Shown: one piece after another, positions 33,117-45,792 of the stretch
How positions within the stretch are numbered: the first letter of the stretch is position 1
Layout: the number at the start of each line of letters is the position of its first letter
Assembly (NCBI GenBank): GCA_029844215.1
Contig: CM056726.1
Location: forward strand, 37,875,001 to 37,939,000
Direction of reading: 5' to 3'
Source of the DNA: Przewalskia tangutica
Lineage: Eukaryota > Streptophyta > Magnoliopsida > Solanales > Solanaceae
DNA length: 64,000 nt
Notes under the pieces: model-generated
Database searches by the model: none
The model's input: only the letters and a program-made list of their open reading frames with translations
What the model was told of the DNA's origin: nothing
Made by a program: the position numbers and the translations under genes

Positions 33117-33660
33117 AGTTTCTTGGGCATGCAGAGTTCTATAGAATGTTCATCAAGGTTTTTGCAAAGATCACTAGCCCGATGTGCAAGCTCCTATAAA
33201 AAGATGCAAAATTTGAGTTCAATGAACCATGCCTCAAGGCTTCTGAGGATTTGAAAGAGAAGTTGGTTTTGACTCTAATTATTGTGACACTAAATTGGGA
33301 TCTTTCATTTGAATTAATGTGTGATGCTAGTGGAGTAGCTATTGGAGCTATGTTGGGCCAAATACATGGGAAAATCCTTCACCCAATCTACTATGCAAGT
33401 AGATCTCTCAATGAAGCTTAAAATAACTACACGGTGACAGAGTAAGAGTTGTTTGCCAATTTCTTTGCTTTTGAAAATTTTTGGTCTTACCTATGGGGTT
33501 TTGAAGTACTGGTGTATTCCAATCATGCAGCCCTACGATACTTAATGGCAAAGAAGGACTTGAAGCATGCTTGATTAGGTGGGTACTCATTCTATAAGAG
33601 TTTGACTTTGAGATCAAAGATTGAAAAGGTTGTGAGTACCAAGTAGCGGACCATCATAAG
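33117..33660 (+). pseudogene. Athila RNase H domain, copy 1
   Basis: SFLGHAEFYRMFIKVFAKI, then after stops the RNase H start LSFELMCDASGVAIGAML (33300-33360) and a YYASRSLNEA block. Several in-frame stops (AAGCTTAAA at 33416 and others). The same region is present again at 35526-35880 and, split by N4, at 8944-17430. Confidence 0.85.
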
Positions 33661-34582
33661 ATTTCATCCCTTGGTATGCCAATTTCGCTAATTACTTGTT
33701 GAGTGGAATCATGCCAGATCATCTAAACTCTCACCAAAAGGAGAAATTCTTAAGAGACTCTCGACACTACTATTAGGACGAGCCTTATCTCTTCTCGGTT
33801 TGCACCGACAACATGATTTGAAGATGTGTGCCTAAAGTTGAGACCTTGCCTATCATGGAAGCGTGCCATACTTCACCGGTTGGGGGTCACCATTCTAGCC
33901 AACGTATGGCCTCCAAAAAAATTCAAAGTGGATTTTATTGGCCTACAATCTACAATGATTCTCATGACTTTGTGAATCATTATGACCTATGTCAAAGGGA
34001 AGGTAATGTCTTTAGAAGGCATGAGTTACCTATGTCTCCTATCTTTGAACTGGAATGGTTTGATGTGTGGGGAATAGACGTCATGGGTCCATTCGTGAGT
34101 TTGTTTGAAGATAAATATATACTTGTGGCAGTTGATTATGTGTCCAAGTAGGTTGAAATCGTAGGCCTTCTGAACAACGAAAGGAGGAGTGCACCGCGTT
34201 CCTCAAAAAGAACATTTTCACTTAGTTTAGGACCCCTATAGCTAACATAAGTTATGGAGGATCTCACTTTTGCAATAAAGTGTTTGCCTCTCTATTTGAG
34301 AAGTATAGGGTAAAGCATAAAGTGACAACTCCTTACCACCCACAAATAAGTGGTCAAGTGGAAGTGTCCAACCGGGAGATAAAAAGTATTTTGACGAAAG
34401 CGGTAAATCTAATGAGGACAGATTGGTTGAGAAAGCTATATAACGCTTTGTGGGCGTATAGATGGCGTATAAGTCTCCTATTGGGATGTCACCATACGAG
34501 TTGATATTTGGCAAGGCATGTCATCTTCTGGTAGAGGTATATTACAAGGAATTTTGGGCATTGAAGAAGATAAATATTGAAA
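33661..34582 (+). pseudogene. Athila integrase, copy 1 (N-terminal and core)
   Basis: From 33828: the His residues of the HHCC zinc finger are in EACHTSPVGGHHSSQRMASK, but the first Cys of the CxxC is Tyr (NHYDLCQREGN). SGFYWPTIYNDSHDF and the first core Asp (FDVWGIDVMGPF) follow. A stop is at 34149 and frameshifts come later; TPYHPQISGQVEVSNREIKS (34330-34390) is the third catalytic area. The sequence breaks at GAGAGAATG (34583-34591), where it joins inverted DNA. Confidence 0.85.
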
Positions 34583-35525
34583 GAGAGAATGAACGAAATT
34601 AGGGATTTTCAACCCTTTTATACATGTGACATTTTGTGGTCGGAGTCGAGTCATAGTTCCAGTCTATTGTCCATAAAACTAGACTGCAACCCACTTACCT
34701 TTGTTTTGACCTAGCTGATATGTCACCCTTTTTGCTATCACAGAACTAGTCGCAGAACCAGACTGCGGTCCGCAAAAGGCTCAATTTCTCCTCAATTTTC
34801 ACCGGAAACTCCCAGGTTCACTGTGTAATTCCACGGACTAAAGTATGGTTTGTAGTTCAGGAATGCGAGCCACATCTCCTCCTTTTTCTGATCTCAATTT
34901 TCTAACTTTATGTGGAGTTTTGCGGTCCCCAAACCATGACTGTGGTCTGTAGAAGAGGCCACACAATGGTCTCTCTTCCACTTTTGGGCTATTTTGAACA
35001 TATTTCTATATTTCCTCTCCATTTTTCCTATGTTTCAAGATCCTACACACTTAAGAAATTATCAAACACACAAGTGAACAAGAAAACAAAGTAAAAACAT
35101 TTAGTTGTCTCCCATTAGCGCGATTTAACATCGCAGCACGACGAGTGTTATCACAATTTCTTTATGGTTCATGTAGGGCGACGATTGTGTTCATCCTATA
35201 ATTATTAACACTTCCCAAAAAATGCTTGACTCTTTGGCCATTCACCTTGAAAAGGTGACCGACTTTGCTCTCCAATTCAATGGCACCATATGTGAAGACT
35301 TTCATCACTTTGAAAGGGTTGGACCATCTTGACTTCAACTTCCCGAGGAACAACTTGAGTCTAGAATTGTAGAGCAAGACCAAGTCCTCAGGTGAAAATT
35401 CCCACTTTAAAATTATTTTTCCTCTCCTTGTAAAGAACGAAACTTACATAGGCTTATAGACGGAATTCATTTATCTCATTGAGTTTATCCACCCTTAACT
35501 TCGATACATTCTCTCAATCAATACA
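34583..35525 (-). repeat. Inverted duplicate of the Athila 3' region
   Basis: Reverse complement of 36785-37716, about 0.93 kb. On the minus strand (35383-35162) it encodes the integrase C-terminal part (LLYNSRLKLFLGKLKSRW and VGHLFKVNGQRVKHFLG). This is followed to the left by the post-pol region with degenerate TGCGGACCGCA palindromes. The arms are separated by a 1.27-kb spacer, so a transcript could fold into a long hairpin. Confidence 0.9.
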
Positions 35526-36792
35526 TGGGAATTAATGTGTGATGCTAGTGGAGTAGCTATTGGATCTATGTTGGGCCAAATACAGGGGAAAATCCTTCAC
35601 CCAATCTACTATGCAAGTAGATCTCTCAATGAAGCTTAAAATAACTACACTTTCTCGGAGTAAGAGTTGTTTGCCATTGTCTTTGCTTTTGAAAATTTCT
35701 GGTCTTACCTATTGGGTTCTGAAGTGCTGGTGTATTCCAATCATGCAGCCCTCCGATACTTAATGGCAAAGAAGGACTTGAAGCTATGCTTGATTAGGTG
35801 GGTACTCCTTCTACAAGAGTTTGACTTTGAGATCAAAGATTGAAAAGGTTGTGAGTGCCAAGTAGCGGACCATCATAAGATCTCATCCCTTGGTATGCCA
35901 ATTTCGCTAATTACTTATTGAGTGGAATCATGCAAGATCATCTAAACTCTCACCAAAAGAAGAAATTCTTAAGAGACTCTCGACACTACTATTAGGACGA
36001 GCCTTATCTCTTCTGGGTTTGCACCGACAACATGATTTGAAGATGTGTGCCTAAAGTTGAGACCTTGCCTATCATGGAAGCATGCCATACTTCACCGGTT
36101 GGGGGTCACCATGCTAGCCAACGTATGGCCTCCAAAAAATTTCAAAGTGGATTTTATTGGCCAACAATCTACAAGGATTCTCATGACTTTGTGAATCATT
36201 ATGACCAAAGGTAATGTCTTTAGAAGGCATGAGTTACCTATATCTCATATCTTTGAACTGGAATGGTTTGATGTGTGGGGAATAGATGTCATGGGTCCAT
36301 TCGTGAGTTTGTTTGGAGATAAATATATACTTGTGGCAGTTGATTATGTGTCCAAGTAGGTTGAAATCATAGGCCTTCTGAACAACGAAAGGAAGAGCGT
36401 CACCGCGTTCCTCAAAAAGAACATTTTCACTCAGTTTAGGACCCCTATAGCTATCATAAGTTATGAAGGATCTCACTTTTGCAATAAAGTGTTTGCCTCT
36501 CTATTTGAGAAGTATAGGGTAAAGCATAAAGTGACAACTCCTTACCACCCACAAATAAGTGGTCAAGTGGAAGTTGCCAACCGAGAGATAAAGAGTATTT
36601 TGACGAAAACGGTAAATCTCATGAGGACAGATTGATTGAGAAAGCTATATAACACTTTGTGGGCGTATAGAATGGCGTATAAGTCTCCTATTGGGATGTC
36701 ACCATACAAGTTGATATTTGGCAAGACATGTCATCTTCCGGTAGAGGTATATTACAAGGCATTTTGGGCATTGAAGAAAATAAATATTGATT
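35526..36792 (+). pseudogene. Athila RNase H and integrase, copy 2 (direct duplicate)
   Basis: Direct repeat of about 33315-34582: LMCDASGVAIGSMLGQIQGK, a YYASRSLNEA block, then the zinc-finger and core integrase regions, with the same stops as copy 1 and additional changes. A small deletion removes the CQRxGN block near 36207 ('atgaccaaaggtaatg'). Shared stops show that the duplication happened after the element was already broken. Confidence 0.88.
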
Positions 36793-37146
36793 GAGAGAAT
36801 GTATCGAAGTTAAGGGTGGATAAACTCAATGAGATAGATGACTTCCGTCTCCAAGCCTATGTTAGTTGCGTTCTTTACAAGGAGAAGAAAGAGAATTTTA
36901 AAGTGGGAATTTTCACCTGAGGACTTGGTCTTGCTCTACAATTCTAGACTCAAGTTGTTCCTCGGAAAGTTAAAGTCAAGATGGTCCAACCCTTTCAAAG
37001 TGTTGAAAGTCTTCCCATATGGTGCCATTGAATTGGAGAGCAAAGCTGGTCACCTTTTCAAGGTGAATGGCCAAAGAGTCAAGCATTGTTTGGGAAGTAT
37101 TTATAATTATAGGATGAGCACAATCGTCACCCTATATGAACCATAA
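36793..37146 (+). pseudogene. Athila integrase C-terminal domain
   Basis: Frame 36838-37146 (102 codons) with FSPEDLVLLYNSRLKLFLGK and LKSRWSNPFKVLKVFPYGAI, the C-terminal domain that ends Athila integrases, closing with a stop. It follows copy 2 in the normal order and its mirror copy lies at 35162-35383 on the minus strand. Confidence 0.87.
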
Positions 37147-37716
37147 AGAAATTGTGATAACACTCGTCATGCTGCGATGTTAAATCGCGCTAATAGGAGA
37201 CAACCAAATGTTTTTACTTTGTTTTCTTGTTCACTTGTTTGTTTGATAATTTGTTAAGTGTGTAGGATCTTGAAACATAGGAAAAATGGGGAGGAAATAT
37301 AGAAAGATGTGCAAAATAGCTCAAAAGTGGAAGAGAGACCATTGTGTGACCTCTTCTACGCACTACGCCATGGCTGGGGACCGCAAAACTCCACATAAAG
37401 TTAGAAAATTGAGATCAGAAAAAGTAGGAGATGTGGCTCGCATTCCTGAACTACAAACCACACTTTAGTCCGTGGAATTACACAGTGAACCTGGGAGTTT
37501 TCGGTGAAAATTGAGGAGAAATCGACTTTGCGACCGCACCGTTCTGCGACTAGTTCTGTGATCGCAAAAAGGGTGCCATATCAGCTAGGTCAAAACAAAG
37601 GTAAGTGGGCTGCTGTCTAGTTCTACGGACCACAGACTGGAACTATGACCCGACTCCGACCACAAAATGACACATGTATAAAAGGACTGAAAATCCCTAA
37701 TTTCGTTCATTCTCTC
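37147..37716 (+). other. Athila post-pol region
   Basis: Starts with a GATGTTAAATCGCGCTAATAG block typical of the sequence after Athila pol, then AT-rich DNA and an array of degenerate TGCGGACCGCA-like palindromes (37480-37640). A TATA-like GTATAAAAGG is at 37676. There is no env-like frame. It may be the beginning of a truncated 3' LTR, but it does not align with 18841-20205 beyond the palindrome motif. Confidence 0.6.
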
Positions 37717-37920
37717 TTTTGCGCTCAAATTGAACTCAAACACTCCCTATTCTCTCTCAACTGTTATGCACCTTGCATGCATGTCTCACTTGCACAAGGT
37801 TTACCTCACTTAATCACTTCACACTCCTAGTCTACTCTTCTATCACAAGGAATGTTCCATTTTTCTCCTTTTCCTTTTTTTTACAAGAATAGGTAAATAG
37901 GGGTTATTGCTCATGAAATT
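37717..37920. other. Unassigned junction sequence
   Basis: CT-rich sequence between the Athila 3' region and the pararetrovirus; nothing recognisable. The exact virus boundary is not visible. Confidence 0.4.
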
Positions 37921-38001
37921 GATACCATAAAGCGGAATTGAGTTATCAATTTAAGAATTAATAAATAAAGTAATAGCTGGGAAGTAATAAAAACTTACAG
38001 T

Positions 38002-38113
38002 TTTATTTCAAAAGAAAAGCATAGTAAGGTACATAAGATCAGGCAGGGAAAAGAGAGAGTGAGAGGGAATTTCCGAATGCCTTCTAAGTTACAACTTGAA
38101 AAGCTTAAATAGG
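38002..38113 (-). promoter_or_regulatory. Putative pararetrovirus promoter/poly(A) region
   Basis: On the minus strand a TATA-like CTATTTAAGC (38113-38103) is followed about 100 bases downstream by AATAAA (38007-38002). A TATA box closely followed by a poly(A) signal is the arrangement of caulimovirid terminally redundant RNA. A partial PBS-like TGGTATCA (37928-37921, minus) lies about 75 bases further. The motifs are short, so this is tentative. Confidence 0.5.
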
Positions 38114-38317
38114 TCTCGATAATTTCATCATCCTAACAGGTGGACGGATAGGATTAAAACAAATGGAAGACTAAGATTACATAACTTCTTCTTTTTTGAA
38201 GAGTCGTCTGTCCTTGCCTTCTGCTTTTCTGAAAGGGCAAATGTCTTTTTCTACTTTATGTCAGCTTTATGTATTTCCGCCTTTGCTTTTTCAAAAGGGC
38301 AAACCTCACTTTCTGCT

Positions 38318-39521
38318 TTATCCTAGAAGATAAGCTTCTGCGTAGGCTTGTGCGATTCCACGTGGGATTATCATGTCGTCATTATCTGTTTCACTGTGGT
38401 TAGATGCCACGTCTTCGTCTTCTAATATGGCCAAAGCTTCGAGTAGCTTTCTTCTGGTTTCTGCTTTTGAAGTCGAGGTTTCTTCTGAGGAAGATGGACC
38501 TTTCTTTTTCAACTTTTCTTCTCTTACCTTGGGACTCCATCCTTTAATCTTGATGGTCTTGCTTAAGTACTTGATCCTGTTTGTTTCTTGGATATCGAAC
38601 GTCCAATTTATAATATATGAAATTCGTTTACTAAAAAAGAATTTACACAATTTAATGTGTTCTGGTAAAGTGGAGATTTGTTGTTCTTCAAGAAAACATG
38701 TATACTGATTTTGGAAGCTCGGGGCTACCACTTGTAAATTTCCTCCGAACATGTTCCACCATTCATAGAACCATCGGGGAATGACCTTTTCCTTCATGCT
38801 CTCGGCATACTTCACAAACCATGTGTGAGTATTTGGACGAACATATAAGAAATTAAACCAAGCATCCTTATAATCATACCAATTATATGTCTGGGGTTTA
38901 TGGGTTCTGGATAACGATATTGGTGTTTACAGATGATCTACATACCAATTAAATGGGCTTAAAATCTTTTTAATCGTAAATTTGGAATATTCAATTCCAC
39001 CTGTTTTATCAAAGTGCTTATGTTCTATTTCAATGGAGTCTGTGTCCACTAAGATAAATTCATAGTATCTTGATTATCCACGTACTGGTGGTCTGTATAA
39101 CAAGGTTTCAGGAGATCTTTCACCCTGAAATTTTCATACTGTTTATCTAATGCCATTATAGGCAAAACATGTGATGCAATAAATTCCCATTTTGGAATAG
39201 GAGCTAGAGTTCCTTTTTCATAGGGGTTTCTGGTTTAACTGCTTCTGAATATGATTCTGGAGGAACCATTTTGTAATTATCTCTGCTCTGAGTTTCTGAT
39301 AGCGTAGCCTTGAAGGGTTGCGCCTGTTTCTTCTGTGTTGGTCCTTTTGGAAGAACCGGTACTACTGGGAGGTTTCCAAGAACTGTGAACATGTTTTGTC
39401 CACTAGGTTTATGTAAAACTTTGTTTGAGCTTTCTGGTTTAAAAGGTTGTTTTAGTTTTTCTTTTGGCTTATTTAGGAACGGCGGTCTCATCGGACGTAA
39501 GCCCGGAAAGCCTGGTCTCAT
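38318..39521 (-). pseudogene. Pararetrovirus downstream ORF (transactivator/inclusion-body position)
   Basis: Starts at ATG 39521, five bases after the stop that ends the polyprotein. The first 105 codons are proline- and lysine-rich (RPGFPGLRPMRPPF at the start). A frameshift or stop comes near 39204 and a poorly readable stretch follows. An open 165-codon block (38815-38318) then contains IPRWFYEWWNMFGG and a Ser/Glu/Asp-rich C-terminus. Position and size fit the third ORF of some caulimovirids, which has transactivator or inclusion-body functions in the family. I did not recognise a specific domain. Broken by at least two disruptions. Confidence 0.65.
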
Positions 39522-39524
39522 TGT

Positions 39525-40232
39525 TACCCTGTAAAAAATTCTCTTGTTAGAAAATCTGGTAGAGAGTTCTCCTCGCCTTTTATAAAATCAATTTTAAAAT
39601 CAAAGCTTGATAATAGGGCTTCCATCTGGCAAAAATCTGTTTTGAAACTAGATTTTTAACATCCTTTTGTAAAATGTCTTTGGCTGCTTTGTAGTCGACT
39701 CTTAACAAAAATTCTTTATTAATCAAATCATCTTGAAACTTGGTGATACTTATAACTATAAATAATCTTTTTTGACTGTACTATAGTTCTTTTGAGCTTG
39801 ATTCCAAACTCCAGAGGTGAATCTTACTAACTGTTCAGTAGATTCAGAAGATAATTTATGTTTAAGAATACAACTGTAACTAGTATCGGAGGCATCAGTT
39901 TCAACTACCATAAAGGCATACGAATTTTGAATACCCAGACAAGGAAGTTTCTGGACTATTTCTTTTACCTGCTTAACAACTCTAGTCTGTTCTTCTGACC
40001 AGGGGACTGGACTCTTCTTAAGCCTTTTATACAGAGGTTCACATATTTGTCTAACCTTAGGGATAAAATCTGCTACATAATTAAGACTTCCTAAGAATCT
40101 TTGTAGCTGTGTTTTATCTTTGATTTCATCAGGGAATTTAGTAGAGAACTCTATGGCTTTGCAAATTGGTTTATAAGTTCCTTGATAGAGATCATGACCC
40201 AAGAACCTAATAGCTGTCTGAAAGAGTTTTAT
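39525..40232 (-). pseudogene. Pararetrovirus RT thumb/connection and RNase H
   Basis: From the N6 junction leftwards: FLGHDLYQGTYKPICKAIEF, then RFLGSLNYVADFIPKVRQIC (RT thumb/connection) and VVETDASDTSYSCILKHKL (RNase H start, first catalytic Asp). A stop or frameshift occurs near 39756. Later RNase H pieces are readable in other frames up to a stop at about 39527. It continues the RT domain on the other side of N6 in the same frame if N6 and one TTTAT are removed. Confidence 0.88.
40228..40232 (+). repeat. Target-site duplication of N6, left copy (TTTAT)
   Basis: TTTAT precedes TGTCACGACC at 40233 and is repeated at 49763-49767 after ATAACA. Confidence 0.93.
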
Positions 40233-43200
40233 TGTCACGACCCGATCCCGGGCCCGTGACTGGTGCCTTACCCCGGGCACCCTAGTGATACAACATCAGA
40301 GTAATCAGCGGAACATAAAACGATACAAGACATATGAAACAATGATCTGAGAAAAACTTGCCTTTCGGCATATATAAAAAATGACAACTTTTTCAACATG
40401 AACAGTTTAATCCTTTTTACAACCCTGCCATAACGGATTTCTGCACTTCTACGAAAGATATGACAACAACGACGGGACAGGGCCCCGTCATACCCCTGAA
40501 TGTAAGCACCTACGACAACAGGGGACTATACCAAGATAAGCCTCCGGAGAAACGGAGCTTCCCAAACGCTGAAACTGTGACCCTGAGAGCTAGGATCAAC
40601 GACTGGTGTACCTCAACCTGCGGCATGAACGCAGCCCGGGCGAGGTCAAGACAACAGTACCGAGTATGTGAAACTGAAAATACATACTGTAAATGAAATC
40701 ATAGCAGTCATATAAAGCAAGAGACAATGTATGATAACCAAACTACGCTTTACAACCAAGCCGCATGTCAAGTTAGGGACTCACGCCTCAAGTCATCACT
40801 CAAGTATAACAATGGGTCTCGTGCCCACAACATCAATCATGCCCGTGGAATACCTTCCTCACCGCCGCCTATGATATAAAAGCACCATGGAACACACATG
40901 AACACCGTGTCCCACTGTGTCATAATATCTCTGACGGGGTAAGTACGAAGGCATAGCCGACTACTAAAACCCACGCATCAACAAGGTCATGAATCAGATC
41001 ATAAGATCTGTCTAGACCGTCACATGATCAAAGCCGCCACTTGCCCGCAGATCAATGTACGCGTCTAACCTCGAACTCCCGCAGCCCGCGTAGGCCAATC
41101 TCATCGCCCGCATGAGGTATTCCCGCGTCGAGGGTAGCTACTCCCGCATCGCCCCGACTTCGCATCGCATGGCCACATGGACCGCGTGCCCATAAAGGAC
41201 GACACTAACCGGAACTCGTAGCTCGCGATAGGCCCGGGACTGCATGAGGTATTCTCGAATCATAGTCCATCGACCCGCCGAAGTCTACCCGCACGGAGGG
41301 CGCTTAACCCCGAATCATCTCAAGAGGTGAATGCCACAATACTATCATAACGACCGATAGTTAATAAGCACAATCAAGAAACCCCTTTACCCATACATCA
41401 CAAGATACTAACACACGTAGCATCCTAACACGTTTACTTATCAAAGCAACAAGAAAGTATTTACAAGGCTATCACGAACCAATACAATAGAGTATTCACA
41501 CAAGGTACTTTCTACTAACAAGTTCGGGTATCTAACCCCAAAGTACTTCACACATTAAATCTTTAAAAGATCTGTTTCTTTCACATAAGTCACACAATAC
41601 CCGTAGTATAAAATAGAGTGACTATCCTTTTAAGAAAACCAAAACTCTTACCTTTGTAAAATCAAGTAACAACATTATTTTCCAAACGTCCAAGTTTGCC
41701 TAATATCAAATGTTCACGTTTCTTATTTTAGAAAGGTTTCGTAGTTCATAGTTTTATTCATTTAAGAATATAATTCTCCTTTAAACAATCTGAGAAACAT
41801 AAGCCTTATATGTGAGTAGGATATCTTGTTTATAACAATCTTATTACAGCAGCCATGATCTAGGAAATATCATTTTGTCTCATCTTAGCTTCTATGCAGA
41901 TGGAAGTTTCTACTGGTTTTAATAATACTTAATTATTCAAAACATTTCTTTTTATTAACGCTGCAGTGGTTTGTCGATACACATTCTGATTTCCGAAATC
42001 AGTAAAACATTCTTAAGCCGTTATACCTAACTTCCCATAAAGCTAGTATAACTCTTAAGTTTTCAAAAACCAAATATTACTTCTTCTTTCGAAATGATTC
42101 AAAAATCTTTTGAAATACTTCAAGTTCTTTATTAACACATAACAAGCCAGTTATAGTTCAAATCAGTTACCTTTTCAAGACCACAAGTACTTTCTTACCA
42201 ACATAAAGCTGTTATAACCAACTTCCCATAAAGCCGTTATAACACTTTATGTTTTAAACCAATCAAATACGTTTAGCACACGACGCTACCGCATACATAG
42301 TTCACACATATCATGCTAGAAGAGGTAGGAAAAGGTTCACATACCTCGCGACGAGTATCGACTAATAGCAAAACGCTCCAAGTACTTCAAACCGTCGGCT
42401 ACTCCTTAGCCAGTAGATCGCGCCATACGTAGTACTTCAACCTATAAGGCCACAAGGCGCTTATTAACATTTAGACCTTATCGCAGAACATTCTACCGAA
42501 AATTCGGCAGCACCTCCCCCCCCCGCAACAGCGTAAATCTCCTCCTTTAACGAGGCCGGCTACCAAGCCAACCAGGGGGGGGGGTTACACATCTAACCCG
42601 AACGGGTACAATTCTACTTCACAGAAAAGCTACACAAGCCTCATCAGAATACACCCATGTAAAAACAGCTTGGGCTTCAGGCTTAAGTCGCAAGACATTG
42701 CCGATAACTACGTTCAGTTCTATATATAGTATACTTCAACTATATATTCTAACAACATGTAATTTCCAATTACAATAGGGGGACAAGATAATTACCTCGA
42801 TAAGCCCATAATTATCCGAGTTTAAAGTCGATCCTGGGCAATCGTTTAGCTCCAACTCCGAGCGCTCCAACCCGCTCTAAACCACCCTTAGAAGTTCTAA
42901 CCAACTTCTACACAATACTCCAACGGACTATGGAGATTTTCCTAGGGTTTCGGTTTTGGGACTGACGGGAAGTATAATAGTATAACTGGGCTTTTTTTTG
43001 TAAAGGTATAACCTTAGAATACTACAAGGTATTTGGCTAAGGTAATTTGGGCATTATAACAATACTTTTGAGAGTATTTCTACACCACAAAAGGGGGGTA
43101 TTATACGAAAACAACTAGGCTAGTGGTACCCTACTAGCAACTCTAGGAGAGGGGGCACTACTCTCGGCTAGCACCCCTAGAGGGGGGGGTGCTCTCGGCC

Positions 43201-44013
43201 ACAAGAGGGAGGCCCTTGGCCGAACTCAACACAAGGGAGGGAGAGGATTTTACACTTAGAAACATTTAGGAATGGATGAAGAATTCATCAAAGGGAGAGG
43301 GGTATTTATAGCACAAGCCAAGGCCAACCAATGGCCAAGATTGAGCCAAGTGCTACACAAGTGTAGGGCCAAGATTCACCCAAGTGCCCCCTAGACCCTA
43401 CTCCTTAAAACCCTCACAAATATCTACACAAAAATATCTACCACTTGACCCCCAAAGTCGTCCAAGCCGCCCACCCTTGCCCACCAATGAGAGGGTGCCA
43501 AGTGCCGCCCTCTCGTTGGTCCAAAATGTTCCGTCTCTCGGAAAAATCCGCAAAAATAAGAAAAGACATAGCCGGAATTTTCCCCTCGCAAGTTATGTAA
43601 AACGTTTCGTCGAAAAACGACTCTAACCGGGTGTTGTGCACAAATGCCATTCGGCCAAGCCACCTAGGCGGGGGTGACACGTGTCACCCTCATATTGGCC
43701 CAAAATAAAACATCTTCCGAAAATATCCACAATGGCCAAAATCTCGAAAACAAAGTGGGCCCCACAAAACCGTAAATTTCTCCCGTGGGCCCCACGTGAC
43801 CATTTCCGAAAATAAAATTCCATAATTCTCTAATATTCCAGGAAGTCCGAATACCAAATCTGGGAATCCAATTCCCATTAACGAACCTTTTTCCTTCACA
43901 AAAACCGGAAACTTTTCCGTGGAGAAATCACCTCTTTCTTCCTTTCCAATCTTTCTGTCGTATTCTCGTACGTACGTCCTCGCATACATACCCAGGAACT
44001 ACGGGGTATAACA
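40233..44013 (-). mobile_element. 3' LTR of N6 (3,781 bp)
   Basis: Starts TGTCACGACCCGATCCCGGG and ends TACGGGGTATAACA. The reversed TATA box is at 43303-43310, the G-box palindrome GACACGTGTC at 43676-43685, and GTGGGCCCCAC copies near 43755-43800. The first 190 bp are identical to the sister LTR; divergence is then clustered (for example 40430-40450 and 40570-40670) and of indel type. Confidence 0.93.
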
Positions 44014-44048
44014 TTCTTCCCCCCTTAGAAACATTCGTCCCGAATGTT
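44014..44048 (-). promoter_or_regulatory. PPT and adjacent palindrome of N6
   Basis: TTCTTCCCCCCCTT-type pyrimidine tract (44014-44026), the reverse of the polypurine primer, then AACATTCG-TCC-CGAATGTT at 44030-44048, identical to N5. Confidence 0.93.
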
Positions 44049-45290
44049 CCTTCTAAGTCTCAAAACATACGTGCGCCAGTATAGTCTTCACTTTTTAAAC
44101 TTACGAAACAATCCTGCCATACCTGGCCACAGAAAATACTTGCGCAACATACTTATATCCAAGTCTACGAGGAAATACCTCTAACATCACCACTTTTGTC
44201 ACTTTGTCGCGAGCCTTGCTCCAACGACCCAACAAATGGTACCGGCCGTCGCGATCACCGGGCCGCCGTGACACTCAATTCTTACCACATTTTCGATCAT
44301 CGCTTTAGTATCCAAAACTCGCCACACCGTCCGGTGGTACTTTCAAGAAGACCGACCAACTGAACTCTGGCGTCGTCGCCGATTATCCGCACGATTCCTC
44401 CGAGCCGCCGTAACTTCTTCTAGACAAGCTTCACTATCCACATCTGCGGAACAAGCTCAACCAACTATCTCAACCACGCCAACATCGAACCAATCGACCG
44501 ACAACTTACACTTCCGCCCCTGCAAGGCTTCATAAGGCGACATCCGAACACTGAAATGGTAGCTCAAACGCTCCCTCCACAGGAGACAACAATCCTCACA
44601 ACTACCCCTGAAATCCACGCACTGGCCCGAGGGCGAATGCGATTCTGAGACTCACCTGAGTTCTTAACCCTGCCTGGTAGGACTTTCAGAAACAAAAACA
44701 GCCGTAACCTGGGCTCCACTGTCTGTCATAAGGTGAAGGTAGGCACCCCGTGCAGCCTTACAACCTTTCTGATAAATCAACACTGCCAAGTGAACGGTCC
44801 CGACCGAAGAACACGATGGGTTGCCCCCATCGGCCCGACCACCGGTCGAACGCATCCACGAACTCGTACGTTGGTTAACTAAACTTGGGCCTAACACCCT
44901 CATGACCCTACCACAAGGCGGGACCACCCCAAACTGACCCCGCTACCAAACCTGCCGCGGGTTGACCCGCACGTAGCCTCAACCCGACCCGGCAAGGCGC
45001 AAAATACCACCTCCCCGAAGGAACAATCTTACTAAACACGTTACGAAAACCTAGCGGTCTTCTTAGCTCAACTACCCTCTTTCATTTCATACTACTTAGG
45101 GACTTATCCCAAACACAGCTCACGTGCACCATGCACTCCTATAAGGGTCAAACATAAACATACGTCTCTACCCGAGATGGCCTTACCTCTAAGGTCTTTG
45201 CGTATAAAGCTCTAAGGCTCACACTTTCTCTATCCTCCAAAATCTTACTCGGTTAACCCACCATGATTTCTAATCACAACTAACACACTG
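44049..45290 (-). other. Non-coding internal block of N6
   Basis: Aligns with the N5 block 24242-25780 but is shorter. It contains the palindrome GCGGGTTGACCCGC at 44957-44970 and no pol domain. The phrase CACCACTTTTGTCACTTTG near 44188 corresponds to the PBS/LTR-junction-like sequence of N5 in degraded form. Confidence 0.75.
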
Positions 45291-45293
45291 CTA

Positions 45294-45792
45294 TCAGAAC
45301 ATAGCACTTAAGGTATACTCACCTTGAAAGTTACCGAAGGACCTTGCCGCTCGCCCTCTTCTCGCCCCTTGGTTAACCCGTCGATCTCTACGTTTCTCGG
45401 CCTGCTGCGCATAAGCCCGTACACAGGCCATGCTCAAGCCCAACTGAAGAATTACTCTTGCACAACCCTTTCTTAGGTAGTCATCAAGACTCGCGGTACA
45501 TCGGTATACTCTCTGGTAGCCAAATCCATGGCTAGTAACAGGGTTGCCTCTTTGCAATCTATATTCTCGGTTCCCGGTCGTGGAACTGAAGGTTCACATA
45601 TCATGGCCGCAGTAGGAACTGCCGTCGCCATGCTTAAACTCTGCTGGGGCTAGTGACGTCGCAGAAATCCCCGAATGAAGCACTACCCTAGGTAATGATT
45701 TGGGCCTGTGCCCTCGTGACCCTCTGTACTCAACTCGCAGTTCCCTCGGCTGCCTTGCCCTCCTGGGCCCGGGTTGCCCTACGCGGAGGCAT
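45294..45792 (-). pseudogene. gag remnant of N6
   Basis: The ATG is at 45792 (plus strand 'ggaggcat'). The early part reads in mixed frames. The frame 45557-45294 retains the end of the capsid region: TASLDDYLRKGCARVILQ aligns with TGLDDYLAESCSGVALQ of G, followed by RAYAQQAEKRRDRRVNQG. The capsid core and the zinc knuckle are deleted. Confidence 0.78.

Noticed and set aside
33408..33617. Minus-strand ORFs over the Athila RNase H and integrase (33408, 34242, 36234)
   Set aside because: Shadows of the plus-strand pol remnant; no domain similarity.
38373..38708. Plus-strand 111-codon ORF
   Set aside because: Antisense shadow of the pararetrovirus downstream ORF on the minus strand, which has the composition of a real protein.
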